From: Clostridia bacterium
GTDB lineage: Bacteria > Bacillota > Clostridia > Christensenellales > Aristaeellaceae
NCBI GenBank assembly: GCA_017460395.1
Contig: JAFUBA010000048.1
Span: 1 to 39,209, forward strand
DNA: 39,209 bases
Reading direction: 5' to 3'
Part shown: piece by piece, positions 32,743 through 39,209 of the stretch
How positions within the stretch are numbered: position 1 is the first letter of the stretch
Layout: each line of letters starts with the position of its first letter
Made by a program: the position numbers and the translations under genes
The notes under the pieces: model-generated
Databases searched by the model: none
The model's input: the letters and a program-made list of their open reading frames with translations, nothing else
Told to the model about the DNA's origin: nothing

Positions 32743-34941
32743 ATGAAAAAAGATACCATACAGAAGGCAGCGGGCACAAAACCCGCAGGCAGAACGGCCC
32801 TTGGGATCCTGGCGGCCGTGCTGGTCTTCGCATTTTTCCTGACCTGCTATGTCACCATGATCAACACAACCCTGTTTCAGGATGAAATTGATATCTTTTC
32901 CGTCGGAGATGTCGTGGCAAGGGGTGGGGATGTATACAAAGTCAGCGTGTCCCAGCACATGCCTGTCTCCTACTATCTGGCAGCCCTGTTTGGTCTGTTC
33001 CGACCGGTCAACATGTACCAGTACAGGTTTTACTTCTACACCCTGCTCAGTCTCATATGGACCGGGATGTTTGTGAAGTTCAGAAAGCACGTGTCGCCTG
33101 TGGCCCTTGTGATGGCACCGGTCATCTATATCGCACACCTCATGTACTTTGAACAGGGTACCACCCTGCTCTCAGAGCACTGGGCGGGAGTCGGGCATGC
33201 GATTCTGCTGCTGGAGCTGATCTCCTACAGCCAGACCAAGCGTCTCACATGGTCCGACTGTCTCTGGATTTCCGGCTCAATTCTTCTCTCCTTTGGCAGT
33301 ACCTTCTCCTCTGCCTACTCCATCGCCATGATGGCCCTGGGTGTCCTGGCCTATCAGGTGTGGTTCGTGCAGAGGACGGAGAAACATGCGCGGAAAGATG
33401 TGCGCCGGCAGGTCCTTCAGGACGATGGCAGGCTGCTTCTGTGTGTACTGACACCCTGGGCGCTGCTGCTCATCTGGTATGCCATCTCCGGGAATCTCCA
33501 GAACTTTTTCTACAGTGTCTACGGCCTGAATGTGGAACTGTACTCCCAGTATACCGGCGGGTTTGGCACGGATCCCTGGGGATCGTTCGTGGGCATGTTT
33601 TCAGGTTTTCGCAGCTATCTCATTTCGAGCGTGAGAGACGTGTTCGCCGGCGATCTGTCCATGGAGGCATGGCACAGCATGGTGGCCGCTGTGGCCCCTG
33701 TGGTCGTCAGCATCGCTCTATTGTTTGTGCATCCCTTTGTGGGAATTGCCTACTTCTGCTCGAGCATCACCACGGCACTCAGAGGCTTTGAAAACTATCA
33801 CGCGATGCACTTTGTGTGCGCGGGTGCCCTGGCAACCGCTCTGATCCTCGGTAAGGGCGGCTCATGGATCCGCAAAAACAGAAAGAATGTCCCTGCCTAT
33901 GTGGCACTTCTCTGCGGCCTTGCCTGCTTTGTGTTTCTGACCCTCCCGGTCTTCCAGCGTGTGCCTCTGACCATGCAGCGGATCGCGGACGGCAGATACA
34001 GCGGCAGAAACGAGGACACGAAGGAAGTGATCGATGTCATCACCGATCCGCAGGATCCGATCCACTTTACGGCCGTGAACGGCGAATCCATGGAGCTGGA
34101 CCGGACCATCGACTACGGCTGCGCGTCATCCACCCCGTGGACCTGGGAAGCGTTCGGCGACAGAGAAGTCAGCACGCTCAGCGAAAAGGAGACAAAGGTC
34201 GTCCTGCTCGAGGACATCTTTGCCTGGGGCTATGAGCGAGACGAGTATGCAGCGGACCTGATCGAAACCATCCATCGGGATTATTACCCCCTCAGCGAGA
34301 TGATCTGGATCAGGAGAAGCTATCTCAATGAAGCAGTCCGCCGGATGGTCAACGAGGAATATGACGTCTATATTCCGCTGGAAGATCCCGTAATGCTCTT
34401 TATGGAGGACGGCCGGACCGAAAGCGCTGCCATCGGGGAAGGTGCACAGGTGGAGGTCGTGTTCCCGGAGACCGTCCAGCTGGACATGGTGGAATTCTGG
34501 CCCGATACGGAGGGTGGCAAAAAACAGGGAGACCTCATGTTCAGCATCACCGATGCACAGGGACAGACCATCTATGAGAGCACCGTCACAGGAAAGTACC
34601 TGGTGGGGGATGAGATGAACCTGGTGTTCCTGGAGGAATGCACGCTGGAGGGCGAAGAAACCTACATCCTGACCCTTCGCGGAGCGGGGGAGGATGCACC
34701 GAAACTGATGCTTGCAGAGGTTTCGGATGAGATCGAGGACGACGTGACCTGTGAGCCGAGATGGACAGGTGAGGCACATGATGGCATGATCTGGAAGCTC
34801 GCCACGATGACCTCGGAAGTGGAGGAAGATGACTGGGAGGACGAATGGGAAGACGATTGGGAAGATGACTGGGACGACGAAGATGAATGGGAGGATGAGG
34901 ACTGGGACGAGGAAGGAGACTGGTCCGAAGACGAGGAATAA
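32743..34941 (+). CDS. GT-C-like multi-pass membrane protein with Asp/Glu/Trp-rich tail
   Basis: A 732-residue protein with about 10-11 predicted membrane helices in the first 420 residues. The first outer loop carries the acidic motif TLFQDEIDIFSVGD and later SVSQHMPVSYYLAALFG, the arrangement seen in GT-C glycosyltransferases (PMT/ArnT/GtrC-like). Residues of about 430-690 form a soluble region outside the membrane with a beta-sandwich look. The last 41 residues (692-732) are almost only D, E and W, with seven Trp spaced 3-6 apart. I place it as the sugar acceptor-side transferase of the operon; the tail is unexplained. Sequence identity to a named family is not clear by eye. Confidence 0.78.
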   Translation: MKKDTIQKAAGTKPAGRTALGILAAVLVFAFFLTCYVTMINTTLFQDEIDIFSVGDVVARGGDVYKVSVSQHMPVSYYLAALFGLFRPVNMYQYRFYFYTLLSLIWTGMFVKFRKHVSPVALVMAPVIYIAHLMYFEQGTTLLSEHWAGVGHAILLLELISYSQTKRLTWSDCLWISGSILLSFGSTFSSAYSIAMMALGVLAYQVWFVQRTEKHARKDVRRQVLQDDGRLLLCVLTPWALLLIWYAISGNLQNFFYSVYGLNVELYSQYTGGFGTDPWGSFVGMFSGFRSYLISSVRDVFAGDLSMEAWHSMVAAVAPVVVSIALLFVHPFVGIAYFCSSITTALRGFENYHAMHFVCAGALATALILGKGGSWIRKNRKNVPAYVALLCGLACFVFLTLPVFQRVPLTMQRIADGRYSGRNEDTKEVIDVITDPQDPIHFTAVNGESMELDRTIDYGCASSTPWTWEAFGDREVSTLSEKETKVVLLEDIFAWGYERDEYAADLIETIHRDYYPLSEMIWIRRSYLNEAVRRMVNEEYDVYIPLEDPVMLFMEDGRTESAAIGEGAQVEVVFPETVQLDMVEFWPDTEGGKKQGDLMFSITDAQGQTIYESTVTGKYLVGDEMNLVFLEECTLEGEETYILTLRGAGEDAPKLMLAEVSDEIEDDVTCEPRWTGEAHDGMIWKLATMTSEVEEDDWEDEWEDDWEDDWDDEDEWEDEDWDEEGDWSEDEE

Positions 34942-34979
34942 TCAAAAAGAGAGGCACGCAGCGTGCCTCTCTTTTTGAT
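34941..34979. terminator. Bidirectional terminator between convergent operons
   Basis: A 19-bp palindrome, ATCAAAAAGAGAGGCACGC (34941-34959) with its complement (34961-34979), with A and T tracts on the two sides. It serves both the glycosylation operon and the minus-strand gene ending at 34983. Confidence 0.95.
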
Positions 34980-34982
34980 ACC

Positions 34983-36338
34983 TTATTCGTCTTCCAGCGT
35001 GAAGGTGACAGCGCCTGCCGGTGCATTTCCGAGATAGTAGGCGACGGTATACTCGCCGCCGGGCAGTGTGCCCTGGTGCATGGAGATGCAGGAATCCACG
35101 AGCTCATACAGGTCCATATGCCAGCGGTCCTTCTCCATGAAATCCGGGGAGTACAGGAAGCTGCTGACGGACAGATAGCATTCGCCGTCCGGAGCGGTGA
35201 GTGTGACCACAAGCGAGTCATAGATCTCCTCATCCACCACATAGCGGTTCTCAGCCTGCAGATACAGGTGATTCTCCGGGCTTTGGAGATCCGAAACGCG
35301 CATAGAATCTACCCTGGGGAGAAGGTCCATATCCCCATATGCGCCCTGCACAATCTCTTCCCGGGAAAGAAGCGAGAGATAGAGCTCGGCATTTTCATAG
35401 GAATAGCGGTGGAAGGGCTCATCCAGCGGTACCGTGATGGTCAGCGTCGCATCGTTGATGGGCATGGAGGTGATGGGCGTGAGGGAGTATTCCGGGCAGA
35501 TCCAGAACTGATAGGTTCTGCCGGGCACCAGGTACAGGTCAAAGTCGGTATCATCAGGCTCCAGGGTGGACTTTGTGTAGAAAGAATTCTGCGTGTCGGC
35601 ATAGAAGACAGCAAACTGATCATACCCGCCCTCACTTGCCTCCGCCTGTGCACTGCCGGCCCAGTCCAGGTGCAGAAGGCAACCGTCAAGGGTACTCGTG
35701 CAGGTGGAGAGAACCTGGGGATTGGATGCGCCGAAGAGCACCTCATTCAGATAGTAGGAGGAAACGCCGATGGCCGTGTCGTTGCCCTCGGCCATACGGG
35801 CTGTGAGCAGGGCGCAGAGCGCCCCGTCCGCATCGTAGACCACGGTACCGGGGTAGATGAGGGGAAGGGCCGGCTCATGCAGGGTGATCATGACGGAGTT
35901 TGCGTTCGGATCCAGATACACGGCGCGCTCAATGTCCCCCGACTGGATGGCGCCGGACGATGAGATCGTGGCAAAATAGGTCCTTTTCTGGAAGAGGGTA
36001 TCTGCCAGCTGCATGGGCTCCCGGGCAGAAGGCGCTTCAAGGGAGAGGACGCGGATGTGTCCCTGCTCTATGGAAACCTCGCAGGAGGTTTCCGTCCCCT
36101 GCACAGGGTCAAAGGCCGTGAGGGGAGCATCCGGGTTCGGGATGACGGATGTGGTCAGCAGCAGAGACTCATCGTAGAAGAGCACCGCGGGGCCGACGTC
36201 CACGCCATCCTGGCGCAGAATGAAGAAGGGGATATCCATCTCTGTTCCGCCTTCTGCCATGACGGGCAGGGGGAGCAGGAAGAGCATGGCGCACATGGAA
36301 AGACACAGGAAACGGGCAGTCAGGTTCCTGATTTTCAT
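34983..36338 (-). CDS. Secreted protein, possible inactive trypsin-like (S1C) homologue
   Basis: A 451-residue exported protein with a clear signal peptide (FLCLSMCAMLFLLPLPVMAEG). Residues of about 35-210 recall a trypsin/DegP-type barrel (VGPAVLFYDESLLLTTSVI and TVVYDADGALCALLTA), but the expected catalytic His (TNAHV position reads TTSVI) and Ser (GNSGGP position reads LIYPGT) are absent. The C-terminal 220 residues look like beta-sandwich domains. Function unknown; perhaps a binding or scaffold protein at the surface. AGGAGGTG lies eight bases before ATG 36338. Confidence 0.7.
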   Translation of the reverse strand: MKIRNLTARFLCLSMCAMLFLLPLPVMAEGGTEMDIPFFILRQDGVDVGPAVLFYDESLLLTTSVIPNPDAPLTAFDPVQGTETSCEVSIEQGHIRVLSLEAPSAREPMQLADTLFQKRTYFATISSSGAIQSGDIERAVYLDPNANSVMITLHEPALPLIYPGTVVYDADGALCALLTARMAEGNDTAIGVSSYYLNEVLFGASNPQVLSTCTSTLDGCLLHLDWAGSAQAEASEGGYDQFAVFYADTQNSFYTKSTLEPDDTDFDLYLVPGRTYQFWICPEYSLTPITSMPINDATLTITVPLDEPFHRYSYENAELYLSLLSREEIVQGAYGDMDLLPRVDSMRVSDLQSPENHLYLQAENRYVVDEEIYDSLVVTLTAPDGECYLSVSSFLYSPDFMEKDRWHMDLYELVDSCISMHQGTLPGGEYTVAYYLGNAPAGAVTFTLEDE

Positions 36339-36362
36339 GATAGATACACCTCCTGGGATTGA

Positions 36363-37070
36363 TCATCTGGAGTAGATGCCGGTCAGGATTTCGCGGACAT
36401 ATGCATCCCGGTGGGGAAGATCGTCCTCTTTAAGGGCAAGGTCAGCTGCCTTCTGGTTGTCATAGGGCACGGAGAGAATGGTGGCAGAAAGCGGTGCACG
36501 CACATTTCCCTCCCTGCCCTCCAGGATCAGGGCATGTGCGTTCGGTACACCCATGGAATTGCCGACAGAGCCTGTGTTCATGATATACCCGCAGTCGAGC
36601 GTCCGAAAGAAGGGGCGGTGGCTGTCGGCAAACACGGCGCCGCCAAAGCGCTCCTGTGTCCCATTGCTATCTTTCATCAATGCCTTGGACAGAAGGTCTG
36701 CATCGTCCTGGACCTTCAGGAGCGGCGATACCGGTCTTCCATGGAAGAGACGGAAGCGAATGCCGGAGAGGATGATTTCATCCTCCTCGGGGAGGGACCT
36801 CAGCCAGGCCATGCGCTCCTCGCCCAGCTGGTTCCAGAAGTAGCCGTCGGCGGGGAAGGATCTGGTGCCGATCCCATAGTCCCAGTTCCCTCCGATGAAG
36901 TGATGGCAGTTGGCCCTGACCCAGTCGCAGGTTTCGGCATTCTGAGGCCCCTTGCCCACTGCATCTCCGAGGAACCAGATCTCATCCGGCGCAGCGTCCA
37001 AAATGGCCTGCTCCATGGCCTCAGTGGCCACCATGTTCCCGTGAAGGTCCCCAAGAAAAAGTATGCGCAA
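36363..37070 (-). CDS. YfcE/MJ0936-type metallophosphoesterase
   Basis: A 235-residue phosphodiesterase-like protein. Motifs: ILFLGDLHGN, WFLGDAVGKGP, GGNWDYG, LFHGRPVSPL, FADSHRPF and NTGSVG. Two differ from the usual form: GNHD is GNWD, and GHTHRP is ADSHRP, so one metal-side His is missing. The start is TTG 37070 with GGGAGGG seven bases upstream; the longer frame reaching 37181 would overlap the MATE gene without a ribosome binding site. It probably belongs to the MATE-MPE-34983 minus-strand operon. Confidence 0.85.
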   Translation of the reverse strand: MRILFLGDLHGNMVATEAMEQAILDAAPDEIWFLGDAVGKGPQNAETCDWVRANCHHFIGGNWDYGIGTRSFPADGYFWNQLGEERMAWLRSLPEEDEIILSGIRFRLFHGRPVSPLLKVQDDADLLSKALMKDSNGTQERFGGAVFADSHRPFFRTLDCGYIMNTGSVGNSMGVPNAHALILEGREGNVRAPLSATILSVPYDNQKAADLALKEDDLPHRDAYVREILTGIYSR

Positions 37071-37128
37071 GATGAATCCCTCCCATTCGATCAAGATCGA
37101 CTTTCGACAGGTCAGAAATGATGAAACA

Positions 37129-38529
37129 TCAGGTTTCTGCCGCCCAAGTCCGCGGCTCATGAAAGCGCTGGCGCACCACATGAATCACGTGGGTATAACA
37201 GGGAAAAAGAAACAGGTCGGCCATGACCCAGGCTGCGGGGTTTGCCAGCGTCGCACCGAGGAAACCCAGGACCGGCACCAGCAGCACGGCCACTGCCGTC
37301 CTTGCCACCATCTCAAAGACGCCCGCCAGCATGGCAAGTCTCGTGTAGCCCATGCCCTGGATCGACAGGCGGAGAATGTTGACGAAGAGAAGGGGAATAT
37401 AGAAGGCTGAGTTGACCTTCAGGAAGGTGTAACCCATGTCCATCACATCGGGATTGGCCGTGCGGTCCACGAAAAGAGAAAGCATGGCGGGACCGAAGAG
37501 AAAGATCACGGCCATGGCAATGAGACAATAGATGATCCCGATGATGGCTGCATCCCGGAGCCCCTGGTGAATCCTGTCAATCTTGCGGGCACCCATGTTC
37601 TGGCCGGCGAAGGTGGCCATGGTGGTGGCAAGCGTGTCGAACACGCAGCAGAAGAACATGCTGATCTTCCCGCCGGCTGCCACGGCAGCCACCGCGGCAA
37701 CGCCCAGGGCGTTCACGGACCACTGCACCATGACAGAGCCGATGGCGGTGATGGAGAACTGAAGTCCCATGGGCAGTCCCACACTGCACAGGCTCTTTGC
37801 CAGCTGCGGACGGAAGTGCCAGTCGTCCTTTGACAGGTGCAGCACCGGAAAGCGGCGGATCATGACGATCACGCAGCCGATGCCGGAGATGAGCTGCGAG
37901 ATGACGGTGGCAATCGCGGCGCCGGCCACATCCAGGTGCACGAAGATGATCAGGAGAAGGTCGAGGACCACATTGATCAGGCTCGCGAGAATCAGGAAGT
38001 AGACGGGGGTCTTGCTGTCACCGAGGGAGCGGAGGATGCCGCCGGCCATGTTGTAGAGGATGATGGCCGGGATTCCGGCAAAGACAATCCGGATATAGGA
38101 GACCGAGGAGGGCAGAATCTCCTCCGGGGTATCCATCAGGCGCAGCATCCAGGGGCAGGCGAGGGCTGTGACGAGAGCCATGACGACGCCGAGGACGGCG
38201 CACAGGTACACGGACATGGCCACGTGCTGGCGAAGGGACTGTTCATCCTTTGCGCCAAAGGCCTGCGCAATGGGTATGGAAAACCCGGAGCAGAACCCCT
38301 GACAGAAGCCGAGCACGAGAAAATTGACAGACCCTGTGTCACCGACGGCGGCCAGCTTTTCCGCCCCGAGATACTTGCCAACGATGGCCGTATCCACAAA
38401 GGAGTAGAACTGCTGGAACAGAAATCCCAGAAGCAGCGGGGCGGCAAAGGAGAGAATCAGGCGGAAGGGAGAGCCTTCAGTCAGGCTTCGTGCAGCCCCC
38501 GACCGCCTGCGAGCATTGGCGTAACTCAT
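37129..38529 (-). CDS. MATE-family multidrug/Na+ antiporter
   Basis: A 466-residue transporter with about 12 membrane helices in two six-helix halves. SPFRLILSFAAPLLLGFLFQ and FVDTAIVGKYLGAEKLAAVG are typical of the NorM/DinF-like group, with the second half repeating VMVQWSVNALGVAAVAAVAA. It exports cationic compounds driven by H+ or Na+. AAAGGAA lies six bases before ATG 38529. Its promoter carries a palindrome, and two hairpins stand in the leader. Confidence 0.94.
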   Translation of the reverse strand: MSYANARRRSGAARSLTEGSPFRLILSFAAPLLLGFLFQQFYSFVDTAIVGKYLGAEKLAAVGDTGSVNFLVLGFCQGFCSGFSIPIAQAFGAKDEQSLRQHVAMSVYLCAVLGVVMALVTALACPWMLRLMDTPEEILPSSVSYIRIVFAGIPAIILYNMAGGILRSLGDSKTPVYFLILASLINVVLDLLLIIFVHLDVAGAAIATVISQLISGIGCVIVMIRRFPVLHLSKDDWHFRPQLAKSLCSVGLPMGLQFSITAIGSVMVQWSVNALGVAAVAAVAAGGKISMFFCCVFDTLATTMATFAGQNMGARKIDRIHQGLRDAAIIGIIYCLIAMAVIFLFGPAMLSLFVDRTANPDVMDMGYTFLKVNSAFYIPLLFVNILRLSIQGMGYTRLAMLAGVFEMVARTAVAVLLVPVLGFLGATLANPAAWVMADLFLFPCYTHVIHVVRQRFHEPRTWAAET

Positions 38530-38545
38530 GATACATTCCTTTCAG

Positions 38546-38591
38546 CGCTGCCGCTTTGCGGCAGCGACAGATGGCGCTGGGGTTCCAGCGC
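38546..38591 (-). promoter_or_regulatory. Two tandem hairpins in the leader of the MATE gene
   Basis: GCGCTGG (38574-38580) pairs with CCAGCGC (38585-38591), and CGCTGCCGC (38546-38554) with GCGGCAGCG (38558-38566), just ahead of the ribosome binding site. Neither has a T run, so mRNA stability or translation control is more likely than termination. Confidence 0.6.
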
Positions 38592-38599
38592 GAGTGCAG

Positions 38600-38628
38600 G
38601 TTGTATCACTTTGAAAAGCCCTTTTCAA
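38600..38628 (-). promoter_or_regulatory. MATE promoter with operator-like palindrome
   Basis: Minus strand: TTGAAA (38628-38623), 17-base spacer, TACAAC (38605-38600). The perfect palindrome TTGAAAAG-CC-CTTTTCAA (38611-38628) covers the -35 and most of the spacer, as expected for a repressor of the TetR or MarR kind. Confidence 0.65.
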
Positions 38629-38643
38629 GAGGAAGATGTTTGG

Positions 38644-38670
38644 AAAAGCCCTGCAGAAAGGTGCAGGGCT
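38644..38670 (-). terminator. Terminator of the minus-strand gene at the right edge
   Basis: Minus strand: AGCCCTGCA (38670-38662) pairs with TGCAGGGCT (38655-38647) across a six-base loop and is followed by four T. Confidence 0.7.
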
Positions 38671-38692
38671 CTGAATTCAGGGATCAAACGGT

Positions 38693-39209
38693 TTAGTTGC
38701 TGCGGCGATGGCGCCAGGCAGGTGTATCTTCCTCTGTGGTCACAGAGTCGTCTGGCGCTGTCTCAACGCCTTCATAGCTTCCGCCGAAGGAATCACCGGT
38801 GGCGGTGTCGTCCACGCCGAAGACAGGCGCGGGGGCATCGGCCCAGTTCTGCTGAGGAGAAGCAAAGGACGGGGAGGAGACATCATCTTCTGTCACACTC
38901 TCGAGGCTGCTTTCCTCCTCGTGCTGCTCCCTGTCACTGATGGAACCGCCGTCCATATAGGACGAACCGGAAGCAGTATAGTCGCGGGTGGAGGACAGAT
39001 AGAGATGATCCACTGCCGCATTGTACTTTTTGCGATTGGCAGCACGGACGATGGCGGAAATGACGGTGAGCAGAAGGAAGGCGCCAAAGAGGCATCCGAG
39101 GACGAGGCCACCCAGCTGCAGCAGGCTTTCCGTCTGGCTCAGGCTGTCGGGCAGGTCCGCTTCCGTGGGCACGCGCTCATAGGCGGGACGCGGCGGCGTG
39201 ACGATGGGC
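38693..39209 (-). CDS. C-terminal part of a membrane protein with long acidic tail (partial)
   Basis: The frame is open to the right edge of the window, so the start lies outside; a GTG at 39172 is possible but has no good ribosome binding site. The visible part has a Pro-rich stretch (PIVTPPRPAYERVP), one membrane helix (LLQLGGLVLGCLFGAFLLLT), a basic turn (RAANRKKYN), DHLYLSSTRDYTASGSSYMD, then about 85 Ser/Asp/Glu/Gly-rich residues, ending RHRRSN. I do not recognise the family; the cytoplasmic tail looks disordered. Confidence 0.75.
   Translation of the reverse strand, partial: PIVTPPRPAYERVPTEADLPDSLSQTESLLQLGGLVLGCLFGAFLLLTVISAIVRAANRKKYNAAVDHLYLSSTRDYTASGSSYMDGGSISDREQHEEESSLESVTEDDVSSPSFASPQQNWADAPAPVFGVDDTATGDSFGGSYEGVETAPDDSVTTEEDTPAWRHRRSN

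Overview
The window is a bacterial chromosome segment, most likely from an uncultured Clostridia-type Firmicute (Bacillota) of an animal gut or rumen. The reasons are strong AGGAGG-type ribosome binding sites, sigma-A promoters with 17-base spacers, an infC-rpmI-rplT operon behind a terminator-type leader, an LplABC-family sugar importer, and many secreted or sugar-active proteins. Codon use is GC-rich, except in the first gene after the rRNA. The genus assignment is inference.

Left end (1-600): the 3' end of a 23S rRNA gene, a 5S rRNA gene and the rrn terminator. Next (621-8633) come a secreted phosphodiester glycosidase-like protein, prfC, typA, cinA with a degenerate C-terminal domain, a secreted caspase-like protein and a NUDIX hydrolase. 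A minus-strand block (8626-11377) holds mntP, an Asp-box sialidase-like protein and an EstA-type esterase. A divergent alpha/beta hydrolase follows.

The region 12473-23649 is a carbohydrate and phosphoester locus built around one divergent promoter pair (14709-14782). Leftward runs an unknown 178-aa protein, a PHP phosphoesterase and an EEP-family phosphoesterase. Rightward runs a calcineurin-like phosphoesterase, permease, substrate-binding protein, permease, PfkB sugar kinase, GH4 glycosidase and an unrecognised 525-aa protein. No importer ATPase is present. A strong hairpin follows the binding-protein gene, and a terminator separates transport from catabolism.

After a HAD phosphatase, infC-rpmI-rplT (24437-25904) has a leader with mutually exclusive terminator and antiterminator pairings, and infC appears to start at AUC. 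A secreted four-repeat peptidoglycan-binding protein with a possible YkuD-like C-terminal domain follows.

The most interesting block is the operon 27801-34979. It has a structured leader with a short upstream ORF, an RfbH/E1-type Fe-S PMP dehydrase, GtrA, a ThDP enzyme of the acetolactate-synthase/YerE type, a GtrB-like glycosyltransferase, and a GT-C-like membrane protein ending in an Asp/Glu/Trp tail. I read it as a Gtr-type surface glycosylation system coupled to synthesis of a deoxy, possibly branched-chain, sugar.

The right end (34983-39209, minus strand) holds a MATE transporter behind a palindromic operator, a phosphodiesterase, a secreted protein resembling a dead trypsin-like protease, and the 3' part of a membrane protein that runs off the window.
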